From CAVYBY01 sp963766935 (GTDB lineage Bacteria; Actinomycetota; UBA4738; HRBIN12): a DNA stretch of 64,000 bases. The notes beneath the pieces are model-generated. The model searched no databases. It was given only the letters and a program-made list of their open reading frames with translations, and was not told where the DNA came from. The translations under genes were made by a program, and so were the position numbers. Below are positions 7,704 to 16,308 of this stretch, piece by piece. The DNA lies in assembly GCA_963766935.1 (NCBI GenBank), contig CAVYBY010000003.1, positions 496,001 through 560,000 on the forward strand, read 5' to 3'. The first letter of the stretch is position 1, and each line of letters begins with the position of its first letter.

Positions 7704-8797
7704 GTGGAACGCGTGATCAATTTCTCGCCGGGGCCCGCGGTGCTGCCGCGGCCGGTCCTGGAGCAGCTTCGCGACGAGCTGGTCGCCCTGCCCGGCGCCG
7801 GCGTCTCGCCGCTCGAGATCTCGCACCGAAGCGCGTGGTTCGACGACGTGATCGGTGAGGCCGAGACGAACCTGCGCCTGCTGCTCGAGATCTCCGAGGC
7901 GCACCGGGTCGTCTTCTGCGCGGGCGGCGCGACCCAGCAGTTCGCGATGGCGCCGCTCAACCTCGGCGGCGCCCGCCCCGCCGGCTACGTCGTGACCGGG
8001 AGCTGGGGCAAGAAGGCGTTCGAGGAGGCGGCTCGCATCGGTGCGGCGCGGATCGCCTGGAGCGGTGAAGACGGTGGGTTCGTGCGCGTGCCGGACTCCG
8101 AGGAGCTGCGCCGAGCGCCGATCGACAACGCATCGTACGTGCACGCGACGGCGAACGAGACGATCCAGGGGGTGGAGTTTCCGGCGGCGCCCGAGGTGCC
8201 GGCCGGCACGCGGCTCGTCGTCGACGCGTCCTCGGACTTCCTGTCGCGGCCGATGGACGTCGGCCGCCACGCGTTGATCTACGCGGGCGCGCAGAAGAAC
8301 GCGGGGGCGGCGGGCGTGACCGTGGCGATCGTTCGCGAGGATGTGTTGGCGGGGATCCCCGACGGCGTGCCGTCGATGCTCGACTACCGTACCTACGCCG
8401 AACACGGATCTCGGTACAACACCCCGCCGGTGTTCGCGATCTACGTCCTCATGCTCGTCACGCGGTGGCTGCGCGACGACGTCGGCGGGCTCGACCGCCA
8501 GCTCGACGCCAACAGGGCAAAGGCGGGGCTGGTGTACGCGGCGATCGACGGAAGCGATGGGTTCTTCCGTGGGCACGCGGAGCCGGGCTCGCGGTCGCTG
8601 ATGAACATGACGTTCCGGCTCGCCACGCCGGAGCTGGATGCGGCGTTCGTCGAGGGCGCCGCGCGGGAGGGGCTGATCGAGCTTCGCGGGCACCGCAGCG
8701 TCGGCGGCATCCGCGCCAGCCTCTACAACGCAATGCCGCTCGCCGGCGCCGAGGCGCTCGCGGGATTCATGAACGAGTTCCGCTCGGACACGCCTGA
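7704..8797 (+). CDS. serC: Phosphoserine aminotransferase (stop codon obscured)
   Basis: Converts 3-phosphohydroxypyruvate to phosphoserine with PLP in serine synthesis. Fold-type I aminotransferase with NFSPGPAVLP at the N-terminus, VFCAGGATQQF, and PLP lysine K198 in IYAGAQKNAGAAG. The family length of about 360 residues is reached near GFMNEFRS. The frame then runs on without a stop into the signal peptide of the next gene, giving one 790-codon ORF. A TGA at 8795-8797 is one base out of frame, and I use it as the probable true end; a single-base consensus error would restore it. A genuine fusion is unlikely because a signal peptide would sit in the middle. Confidence 0.85.
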
Positions 8798-8818
8798 GGC
8801 GACTCCGGTCGGCTGCCG

Positions 8819-8824
8819 TACGAT
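8819..8824 (+). promoter_or_regulatory. -10 box of a leaderless promoter for the carboxypeptidase gene
   Basis: TACGAT is followed by GCCCCGC and then the ATG at 8832. Its presence argues that the carboxypeptidase is a separate gene from serC. Confidence 0.5.
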
Positions 8825-8831
8825 GCCCCGC

Positions 8832-10076
8832 ATGCCCGGCCCGGCCCCCTCCCGTGCTGCTCGACGCTCCCTCACGACGTTCGTGCTGGTCCTGGCACTG
8901 CTGGTACCTCCGGCGACGGCGACCGCCGGGGGCGCGACCGCTTCGGCGGCCGCCGCCACGGCCCGCCCCGCCTGGATGACGAAGATCGACGCCCTCGTCG
9001 GCGGCAGACGGGTCGGCGTCGCAATCGGCGTCGACGGAACGCTCATGTACCAACACCACGGCTGGTTCCAGCAGGCGCCGGCGTCGAACGAAAAGCTCCT
9101 GCTGTCGATGGCGTTGCTCGCCCACATCCCGGCCACCGCCGTGCTCCGAACCCGGGTGATGGCGGCCCGGCGGGTCCGGGACGGAGTCGTCGACGGCCCC
9201 CTATGGCTGGTCGGCGACGGAGATCCCGAGACCGATGCCGGCGACATCGCGGCGATCGCCGGCGCGCTCGTCGATGCCGGGTTGCGACGCGTCCGCGGCC
9301 GGATTCTCGGCGCCACCGTTCCGTTCATCCGTGACTGGTCGGCACCGGGATGGGAAGACGACTACCCGAAGGACGAGGTCGCCCGGCCGACCGCGCTGAC
9401 GTTCGACGGGAACGTCGGGCCCCGCGGCGTCCACATCCACGACCCCGAACGGCGTGCGGCGGGCGCGCTGACGCGCGCGCTCTTGCGCCGCGGTGTCCAT
9501 GTCAACGGCAAGCCGGGGCTGGGGCGCCCGAGTGGACACCTGCTGGTGCTGGCCCGCCACGACTCGGATCCGTTCGCCTACCTCGTGCACCGGATGAACC
9601 TGGACTCGGTCAATTTCGCGGCGGAGGTGCTCGGCAAGCTGCTCGCCCTGCGAATGGGCCGGGCCCCGACGATCGCCGGCGGCGCCGCGTCGATCGCCGC
9701 GTTTGCGGCCCTTCACGGCGTGCACGTGACGACCCACGACAGCTCGGGGCTGTCCCATACCAACCGGGCCTCGGCGGAGGACCTCCTGCAGATGTTGTGG
9801 GTGGCGGACGCGCGGCCGTGGGGACCGGCGCTCAAAGAGACGCTGCCCAGAGGCGGAGAGGGCACGCTCGGCAGCCGGCTCACCGGCGTGCGGGTCCGCG
9901 CGAAGACGGGGACCCTCTGGCACGTGAGCGCACTCTCCGGCTGGGTCTGGCTCACGACGTCGCACTCGTGGGCGGAGTTCTCGATCCTGTCCCACGGCAT
10001 GACGAAGACCGAGTCCGTGCAGATCGAGAACCGGATCGTCCAGATCGTCGGTGCGAACGCCGAAGCGCCCGCCTGA
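8832..10076 (+). CDS. dacB: D-alanyl-D-alanine carboxypeptidase, PBP4-like (peptidase S13)
   Basis: 414 residues from the ATG at 8832. An N-terminal signal peptide (RRSLTTFVLVLALLVPPATATA) directs export to the cell wall space, where S13 enzymes trim peptidoglycan stem peptides. Active-site motifs appear in order: SxxK as S85-N-E-K88, a likely second motif region DSSGLSHTN, and KTG in RVRAKTGTLWH near residue 360. LVGDGDP is also typical of the family. The start is chosen from the signal peptide and the upstream -10 box; in the given sequence the frame is open from serC without a stop. Codon 374 of the joined frame is another ATG, three codons earlier. Confidence 0.85.
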   Translation: MPGPAPSRAARRSLTTFVLVLALLVPPATATAGGATASAAAATARPAWMTKIDALVGGRRVGVAIGVDGTLMYQHHGWFQQAPASNEKLLLSMALLAHIPATAVLRTRVMAARRVRDGVVDGPLWLVGDGDPETDAGDIAAIAGALVDAGLRRVRGRILGATVPFIRDWSAPGWEDDYPKDEVARPTALTFDGNVGPRGVHIHDPERRAAGALTRALLRRGVHVNGKPGLGRPSGHLLVLARHDSDPFAYLVHRMNLDSVNFAAEVLGKLLALRMGRAPTIAGGAASIAAFAALHGVHVTTHDSSGLSHTNRASAEDLLQMLWVADARPWGPALKETLPRGGEGTLGSRLTGVRVRAKTGTLWHVSALSGWVWLTTSHSWAEFSILSHGMTKTESVQIENRIVQIVGANAEAPA

Positions 10077-10088
10077 ACCGCTCGGGCC

Positions 10089-10475
10089 TCAGTCTGGGCT
10101 GACGGCTGCCGACCCCAGCAGCACCATCGCCGCGGGCAGGTAGAAGAGGCCGATGCTGAAGGCCGCGACGACACAGAGCACCAGCAGCAGGATCCCCAGG
10201 AGCAGCGCGCGCCTGGGGTGTCCCCCTCGGATGGCGATGAACCCGAAGCCGGTGATGACGATCGGCACCGCCAGGTACAGGAGGATCCACGGTCCGTTCT
10301 CGCCGATCAGGGTGTGGCAATCGTTGGTGACGGTCTCGACGCCCGTTGCCGAGTCGGACGAGGAGCCGACGCTCTCCGAAAGACAGGACGCGGTCGCCAG
10401 CAAGACCCCGGCGGCAATCGCGAGCAGCACCGACGCGGCGGCCATTCCCCGGGCCACACCGCCGCGGGAGATCAC
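10089..10475 (-). CDS. Small integral membrane protein at the end of the branched-chain operon
   Basis: 128 residues, last gene of the ilv-leu-cim operon. It starts at GTG 10475, five bases after the cimA stop, and its ribosome site GAGGAG is formed by the last cimA codons, so translation is probably coupled. Hydrophobic segments lie at about 12-32, 62-82, 88-106 and 108-124. No catalytic motif is seen. A transporter accessory or unrelated passenger are both possible; the function is unknown. Confidence 0.75.
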   Translation of the reverse strand: MISRGGVARGMAAASVLLAIAAGVLLATASCLSESVGSSSDSATGVETVTNDCHTLIGENGPWILLYLAVPIVITGFGFIAIRGGHPRRALLLGILLLVLCVVAAFSIGLFYLPAAMVLLGSAAVSPD

Positions 10476-10480
10476 GATGG

Positions 10481-12073
10481 CTACTCCTCGTTGGTGCGGG
10501 GGTGGAGCAGGCCGAAGGTGTAGGCGTCGACGAGGGCCTCCCACGAAGCCTCGAGGATGTTCTCCGAGACGCCGACGGTGGTCCAGGCGCGCTCGCCGTT
10601 GGACGTGTCGATGAGCACGCGGACGACGGCCCCGGTGCCGTGGGTGTCGTCGAGCACGCGCACCCGGTAATCCTCCAGCGACATGTGCGAGAGCTCCGGG
10701 TACTGGTTCACGAGCGCCTTGCGCAGCGCGTCGTCGAGCGCGCCGACCGGTCCGTGACCCTCCGCCGACTCGATGTGCCGGTCCCCGTTCGTGCGGACCT
10801 TGACCGTGGCCTCGGCAAGCGGCGTCGCCAGCTCGCCCCGTTGCTCGACGTGCACGCGATAGCTCTCGACCTGGAAGAACGGCTGGCGCCAGCCGGTGGC
10901 GCGGCGCATCAACAGCTCGAGCGAGGCGTCGGCGACGTCGAACGTGTACCCCCGCGACTCCAGCTGCTTGACCTGCTCGACGACGGCCGGCACGGATTCC
11001 TCCGGCAGGTCGAGATCGAGCTCGGCCGCCTTCATCCGAACCGTCGCCCCGCCGCCCGCGTCGCTCGCGACGACGCCGCGGCGGTTGCCGACCGACGCCG
11101 GCGGCACGTGCTCGTACGCCTCCGAGAGCCTGGCGATGCCGCTGGTGTGCAGACCCGCCTTGTGCGTGAACGCGTGCCGGCCCGCGTAGGGCTGGTGCGA
11201 GTCGGGCGCGACGTTCGCGACCTCGGCGACGTAGTGCGCCAGCTCGGTCAGGTGTTCCACGGCCCCGGCCGGCAGCGCGTCCTGCACGCCCATCTTCAGC
11301 ACGAGGTCGGCGGCGATCGGGACGAGGTCCGCGTTGCCGGTTCGCTCGCCGTATCCGTTGATCGTGCCCTGCACCTGGTAGACGCCGGCGTCGACCGCGA
11401 CGAGCGAGTTGGCGACCGCGCACCCCGCGTCGTTGTGCACGTGGATCCCGAGTGGAACGGTCGTCGCGCCCTTCACGGTCTTGACGACGCTCGCCACGTC
11501 GAACGGCAGCATGCCGCCGTTCGTGTCGCACAAGACGAGCCGCTCCGCGCCCGCCTCCTCCGCCGCAGCGAGCACCCGCATCGCGAACGACGCGTCCGAC
11601 CGGTAGCCGTCGAAGAAGTGCTCGGCGTCGAAGAACACCCGGCGGCCCTGCGCCCGCAGGAACGCGATCGAGTCGTGCACCATGGCCACGCCTTCGTCGA
11701 GATCGGTGCGGAGCGCCTTGGTCACGTGCAGGTCCCACGCCTTGCCCACGAGGCAGACGTACTCGGTGCCGGCGTCGAGCAGCTCGCGGAGCACCTGCGA
11801 GTCCTCGGCACGTTCGCCGGCACGCCGCGTCATCCCAAACGCGACCAGACGCGAACGCTGGAGCGTCTCTTTCGCCGCCAGGCGGAAGAACTCGGAGTCA
11901 CGCGGGTTCGCGCCCGGCCATCCGCCCTCGATGAACGGGAATCCGATCTGGTCGAGCTTGTGCAGGATCCGGAGCCGGTCCTCGACCGAGTACGAGAGGT
12001 CGGCGCGCTGCGCCCCGTCGCGAAGCGTCGTGTCGTACAGCTCGACGGCCGGAGCGGGACGCTCGTCGCTCAT
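10481..12073 (-). CDS. cimA: (R)-citramalate synthase
   Basis: 530 residues. Condenses pyruvate and acetyl-CoA to citramalate, the threonine-independent entry to 2-oxobutyrate and isoleucine. An HMGL-like barrel with YDTTLRDGAQ at the N-terminus, the metal ligands in GIHVHNDAGCAVANS, and the NGYGERTGNADL signature distinguish it from leuA next door, which has GIGERAGNCS. A C-terminal LeuA-type dimer/allosteric domain follows (about 390-520). The ATG at 12073 overlaps the leuB stop as ATGA. 2-Isopropylmalate synthase is also encoded here, so the two paralogues are not redundant copies of one function. Confidence 0.93.
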   Translation of the reverse strand: MSDERPAPAVELYDTTLRDGAQRADLSYSVEDRLRILHKLDQIGFPFIEGGWPGANPRDSEFFRLAAKETLQRSRLVAFGMTRRAGERAEDSQVLRELLDAGTEYVCLVGKAWDLHVTKALRTDLDEGVAMVHDSIAFLRAQGRRVFFDAEHFFDGYRSDASFAMRVLAAAEEAGAERLVLCDTNGGMLPFDVASVVKTVKGATTVPLGIHVHNDAGCAVANSLVAVDAGVYQVQGTINGYGERTGNADLVPIAADLVLKMGVQDALPAGAVEHLTELAHYVAEVANVAPDSHQPYAGRHAFTHKAGLHTSGIARLSEAYEHVPPASVGNRRGVVASDAGGGATVRMKAAELDLDLPEESVPAVVEQVKQLESRGYTFDVADASLELLMRRATGWRQPFFQVESYRVHVEQRGELATPLAEATVKVRTNGDRHIESAEGHGPVGALDDALRKALVNQYPELSHMSLEDYRVRVLDDTHGTGAVVRVLIDTSNGERAWTTVGVSENILEASWEALVDAYTFGLLHPRTNEE

Positions 12074-13125
12074 GCGACCGCGGCTTCCGCGACCATGTCG
12101 CCGACCTCGGTCGTGGAGTAGCCCATCTCGCCGGCGCGCATCGACTTGAGACGCAGACACGCCGCGCGGACGCCGGTCTCGACGCGGGCCGCACCGCCCG
12201 CCTCTCCCAGCTGCGCCAGCAGCATGCCGGCCGCACCGATCGCGGCGAGCGGGTTGATCGTTCCCCGGCCGGTGTGGTCCGGCGCCGTCCCACCGATCGG
12301 CTCGAACATCGAGACGCCGTCGGGGTTGATGTTGCCGCCGGCGGCGATCCCCATGCCGCCCTGAATGGTCGCGCCGAGGTCGGTGATGATGTCGCCGAAC
12401 ATGTTGTCGGTGACGATCACGTCGAACCGCGACGGCTGCTCGAGGAAGTAGATGCAGGCCGCGTCGACGTGGACGTAGTCGCGCTGCACGTCCGGGTACT
12501 CCGCGCCGACCTCGTCGACCACCCGCTGGTACAGATCGCCGGCATAGGTCAGCACGTTCGTCTTGTGCACCAGCGTGAGCTTCCGCCGCCGCTGGGGCTG
12601 CATCGCCAGCTCGAACGAGTACCGGACGATCCGCTCGACACCGTGGCGGGTGTTGATCGACTCCTGCACCGCCACCTCGTGCTCGGTGCCCTTGCGGTGG
12701 AAGCCGCCGGACCCGGAGTAGAGACCCTCGGAGTTCTCGCGGACGACGACCATGTCGAGGTCGTCCTCGCCGTGGCTGGGGACGAGCGTCGAGACGCCCG
12801 GGTACCGGATGATCGGCCGCAGGTTCACGTACTGGTCCAGCTCGAAGCGGATCCGCAGCAACAGGTCGCGCTCGAGGATGCCCGGGCGGACGCGAGGGTC
12901 GCCGACCGCGCCCAGCAAGATCGCGTCCATCGTGCCGAGGCGCGCGAGCGCCTCGTCGGGAAGCGGCTCACCCGTCCGAAGGAACTGCTCGGCCCCGAGA
13001 TCGAACTCCTCGAGCCCGACCTCGAAGCCCTCGGTGGACGCCACCGCCCGAAGGACCTTGATCGCCTCGCCGACGACCTCGGGACCCGTGCCGTCCCCAC
13101 GGATCACCCCGATCGAGTGCGTCAC
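12070..13125 (-). CDS. leuB: 3-Isopropylmalate dehydrogenase
   Basis: 351 residues. NAD-dependent oxidative decarboxylation of 3-isopropylmalate in leucine synthesis; enzymes of this type can also process 3-methylmalate from the citramalate route. GVIRGDGTGPEVV opens the chain, VVRENSEGLYSGSGG follows mid-chain and DNMFGDIITDLGA holds the metal-binding aspartates. EPIGGTAPDHTGRGTINP is the NAD-binding end. The start is GTG at 13125, overlapping the leuA stop (GTGA). The frame is open well upstream, but leuA ends here and homology begins exactly at this GTG. Confidence 0.94.
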   Translation of the reverse strand: MTHSIGVIRGDGTGPEVVGEAIKVLRAVASTEGFEVGLEEFDLGAEQFLRTGEPLPDEALARLGTMDAILLGAVGDPRVRPGILERDLLLRIRFELDQYVNLRPIIRYPGVSTLVPSHGEDDLDMVVVRENSEGLYSGSGGFHRKGTEHEVAVQESINTRHGVERIVRYSFELAMQPQRRRKLTLVHKTNVLTYAGDLYQRVVDEVGAEYPDVQRDYVHVDAACIYFLEQPSRFDVIVTDNMFGDIITDLGATIQGGMGIAAGGNINPDGVSMFEPIGGTAPDHTGRGTINPLAAIGAAGMLLAQLGEAGGAARVETGVRAACLRLKSMRAGEMGYSTTEVGDMVAEAAVA

Positions 13126-14687
13126 GGCCTCACCTCGGTTCCCGACGCCTGGTTGCCCTCGGCCGTCCCGACGCGAAGCGCGCGGTTGATCGCCGCGAGG
13201 TAGGCGCGGGCGCTCGCCTCGACGACGTCGGTCGCGACGCCCCGGCCCGTGACCCGCCGGCCGCCGACGTCGAGCTGGATCACCACGTCGCCCAACGCGT
13301 CGGACCCGCCGGTCACGGCCGACACCTGATAGCTGACGAGGCGCGCTTCGACGCCGGCCGCCCGTCCGATCGCGCCGAGCGCCGCGTCGATCATGCCGTC
13401 TCCCATCGCCGAGTCTTCGAACGTCTCGCCGCCCCGGAGAAGGCGAACCGTGGCGGTCGGCGACAGATGCGTCCCGCCGGCCACCTGCAGGGAGCCCAGG
13501 ACGAACGTGTCCTCGTCGGCGGCGTCGAGCTCCTCCGCCACGATCGCGGTGAGGTCTTGGTCGGTCAGTTCGATCTTTCGATCCGCGAGGTCCTTGAACC
13601 GGGCGAAGGATCGGTTCAGGTGCTCGTCGTCGAGCGTCATCCCGAGCTTGTCGAGGGCATCGACGAACGCGTGGCGTCCGGAGTGCTTGCCCAGCACGAT
13701 CCGGTTGCCCTCCAGGCCGACCTCGACCGGGTCCATGATCTCGTAGGTCGCGCGATTGGCGAGCACGCCGTGCTGGTGGATGCCGCTCTCGTGCGCGAAC
13801 GCGCTGGCGCCGACGACCGCCTTGTTCGGCTGCACGTTGTAGCCGGTGGTCATCGCGACGAGCCTCGACGTCCGGGTGATCTCCTTCAGGTTGAGCCCGT
13901 GGCGCAGGCCGAGCGCCTCGCCGCGCGTGCGGACGATCATCGCGATCTCTTCGAGCGAGCAGTTGCCCGCGCGCTCTCCGATCCCGTTGACCGCCACCTC
14001 CACCTGGCGGGCGCCGTTCTCGAGCCCGGCCAGCGCGTTGGCGACCGCCAGGCCGAGGTCGTTGTGGCAGTGCGTCGAGATGACGACCTCGCCGGGCGTC
14101 CGATCCCGCACGGTGCGAACCAGCTCGCCGAACTCGGTCGGCGTCGCGTACCCGACCGTGTCGGGAACGTTGATCGTCGTGGCGCCGCACTCCACCGCGA
14201 CCCGGAAACACTCGAGCAGGAAGTCGAGCTCCGTGCGCGTGGCGTCCTGCGCCGAGAACTCGACGTCCTCCGTGTAGCTCTTCGCCAGCGACACGTTCTC
14301 GCGGATCGCATCGATCACCTGCTGGTGGGACATCTTGAGCATCGACTCGCGCTGGACGTCGCTCGTCGAGATGAACGTGTGGATCCGCCACCGGTCGGCG
14401 CCCTTCAGCGCCTCGGCCGCGCGCTCCACGTCGCCCGTCGTCGTGCGCGCGAGCGCGGCGATGACCGGGCCACGGACCGTCGTCGCGATCTCGCTGACCG
14501 CCTCGAACTCGCCGGGCGAGGAAACCGGGAACCCGGCCTCGAGGATGTCGACGCCCAGACGCGCGAGCTGCTCCGCGATCTCGACCTTCTCGCTCTTCGT
14601 GAGCGCGATCCCGGGAGCCTGCTCCCCGTCTCGCAGGGTCGTGTCGAAGATCCGTACTACGTCGCCGGATACGTTGCCGTCGCTCAT
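13122..14687 (-). CDS. leuA: 2-Isopropylmalate synthase
   Basis: 521 residues. First committed step of leucine synthesis, joining 2-ketoisovalerate and acetyl-CoA. The catalytic barrel has FDTTLRDGEQAPG, STHCHNDLGLAVANA and NGIGERAGNCSLEE. The C-terminal regulatory domain (about 390-510, GSLQVAGGTHLSPTATVRL and AVTGGSDALGDV) normally binds leucine for feedback inhibition. The ATG overlaps the ilvC stop as ATGA, so translation is coupled along the operon. Confidence 0.95.
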   Translation of the reverse strand: MSDGNVSGDVVRIFDTTLRDGEQAPGIALTKSEKVEIAEQLARLGVDILEAGFPVSSPGEFEAVSEIATTVRGPVIAALARTTTGDVERAAEALKGADRWRIHTFISTSDVQRESMLKMSHQQVIDAIRENVSLAKSYTEDVEFSAQDATRTELDFLLECFRVAVECGATTINVPDTVGYATPTEFGELVRTVRDRTPGEVVISTHCHNDLGLAVANALAGLENGARQVEVAVNGIGERAGNCSLEEIAMIVRTRGEALGLRHGLNLKEITRTSRLVAMTTGYNVQPNKAVVGASAFAHESGIHQHGVLANRATYEIMDPVEVGLEGNRIVLGKHSGRHAFVDALDKLGMTLDDEHLNRSFARFKDLADRKIELTDQDLTAIVAEELDAADEDTFVLGSLQVAGGTHLSPTATVRLLRGGETFEDSAMGDGMIDAALGAIGRAAGVEARLVSYQVSAVTGGSDALGDVVIQLDVGGRRVTGRGVATDVVEASARAYLAAINRALRVGTAEGNQASGTEVRP

Positions 14688-15697
14688 TGCGGTGCCACCT
14701 TCCGATCGCTCTCCAACCAGGGCATCATCTGGCGCAGTCCCCGCCCCACGTCTTCGAGGTCGGAGGACCGCGCCGCGCTCCTAAGTCGGAGGAACTCCGG
14801 GAAGCCGGCGTCGGCTTCGGCGATCCACCGCTTCGCGAACGTGCCGTCTTGGATCTCGTTCAGGATGTCCTTCATCGCCTTCCGGGTGTGGTCGTCGATC
14901 ACGCGCGGCCCGCTCTGGTAGTCGCCCCACTCGGCGGTGTCGGAAACCGAGTACCGCATCCACGACAGACCGCCCTCGTAGATCAGGTCGACGATCAGCT
15001 TCAGCTCGTGCAGGCACTCGAAGTACGCGATCTCGGGCTGGTATCCGGCGGCGACCAGCGTGTCGAAGCCGCTGCGGACCAGCTCGGAAACGCCGCCGCA
15101 CAGAACGGTCTGCTCGCCGAACAGATCGGTCTCGGTCTCCTCCTGGAACGTCGTCTCGATGATGCCCGCGCGGGCGGCGCCGATCCCCGCGCCGTAGGCG
15201 AGCGCGATGGGCATGGCCCGTCCGGTCGCGTCCTGGTGGACGGCGACGAGCGCCGGCGTCCCGATCCCCTCTTCGTAGGTGCGCCGGACCAGATGCCCCG
15301 GTCCCTTGGGCGCGATCATCGTGACGTCGATCCCCTCGGGCGGGACGACGGTTCCGAAGTGGATCGAGAACCCGTGGGCGAACATCAACATGTCGCCCGG
15401 GGACAGGTTCGGCGCGATGTCCGATTCGTAGACGGCGCGGTGTGCCGTGTCGGGCAGCAGGCACATCACGACGTCGGCCTCGGCCACGGCCGCACCGGTG
15501 TCGAGAACCGAAAGGCCGGCGTCCTCGGCGATCTTGCGGCTGGTCGAGCCGGGGCGAAGCCCGACACGCACGTCGAACCCGCTGTCGCGCAGGTTCTGCG
15601 CGTGCGCGTGTCCCTGCGAGCCGAAGCCGAGCACCGCGATCCGCCGGCCGCTCAGCGCAGCCGGGTCCGTGTCCTGCTCGCGGTAGATCGTCGCCAT
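14684..15697 (-). CDS. ilvC: Ketol-acid reductoisomerase, class I
   Basis: 337 residues, the usual class I length. Converts acetolactate or acetohydroxybutyrate to dihydroxy acids. VLGFGSQGHAHAQNLRDSG is the nucleotide-binding loop. MIAPKGPGHLVRRTYEEG, FQEETETDLFGEQ and ECLHELKLIVDLIYEGG carry the metal-binding acids. The ATG at 15697 has AAAGGA 7 nt upstream. This is the only gap of note (53 bp) inside the operon core. Confidence 0.96.
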   Translation of the reverse strand: MATIYREQDTDPAALSGRRIAVLGFGSQGHAHAQNLRDSGFDVRVGLRPGSTSRKIAEDAGLSVLDTGAAVAEADVVMCLLPDTAHRAVYESDIAPNLSPGDMLMFAHGFSIHFGTVVPPEGIDVTMIAPKGPGHLVRRTYEEGIGTPALVAVHQDATGRAMPIALAYGAGIGAARAGIIETTFQEETETDLFGEQTVLCGGVSELVRSGFDTLVAAGYQPEIAYFECLHELKLIVDLIYEGGLSWMRYSVSDTAEWGDYQSGPRVIDDHTRKAMKDILNEIQDGTFAKRWIAEADAGFPEFLRLRSAARSSDLEDVGRGLRQMMPWLESDRKVAPQ

Positions 15698-15750
15698 CTG
15701 CCGGTCCTTTCTGTGTGTCTCGCGCGTTGACGTGTCGTCCGGCGCCCGGC

Positions 15751-16308
15751 TCAGACCCCGCCGCCGGTCCACTCGGGATCCCCGCCCGAAGCCGCCTTTG
15801 CGGAGCGCAGCCCCCGTTCCCGGATCCCTCGCTCCCCGCGGGCGAGCGCGATACGCCCGGTCCGCGAGAGCTCCACGATGCCGAAGTCCTCCAGCAGCCC
15901 CCTCAGGGCCTCGAGCTTCTCCGGCTTGCCGGTCGCCTCGATCGTGAGGGTCCCGGCCGTTACATCGACGATGTTCACGCGGAACACCGTCGCCATCTCC
16001 ATGACCCGCTGGCGTGCGTCGCCGGCGGCGCGAACCTTGATCAGCATCAGCTCTCGCTCGACCGCCGAGCCCGCGTCGTGCTCGAAGATCTTGATGACGT
16101 TGATCAGCTTGTTCAGCTGCTTCGTCACCTGCTCGAGCGATTTCGACTCGACGTTGACGACGATCGTCATTCGCGACAGCCCGTCGCTCTCGGTCGGCCC
16201 GACGGCGAGCGAGTCGATGTTGTAGCCGCGCGCCGAGAACAACCCGGCGACGCGCGTGAGCACGCCGGGCTTGTCCTCCACCAGCACGGAGATCGTGTGC
16301 AGGCTCAT
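15751..16308 (-). CDS. ilvN: Acetolactate synthase small (regulatory) subunit
   Basis: 185 residues. It has an N-terminal ACT domain (HTISVLVEDKPGVLTRVAG, YNIDSLAVGPTE) for valine binding and a C-terminal domain (about 85-160) that activates the large subunit. The ATG at 16308 overlaps the ilvB stop (ATGA). The last 20 residues are charged and Gly-rich without family conservation that I can recognise. Confidence 0.95.
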   Translation of the reverse strand: MSLHTISVLVEDKPGVLTRVAGLFSARGYNIDSLAVGPTESDGLSRMTIVVNVESKSLEQVTKQLNKLINVIKIFEHDAGSAVERELMLIKVRAAGDARQRVMEMATVFRVNIVDVTAGTLTIEATGKPEKLEALRGLLEDFGIVELSRTGRIALARGERGIRERGLRSAKAASGGDPEWTGGGV

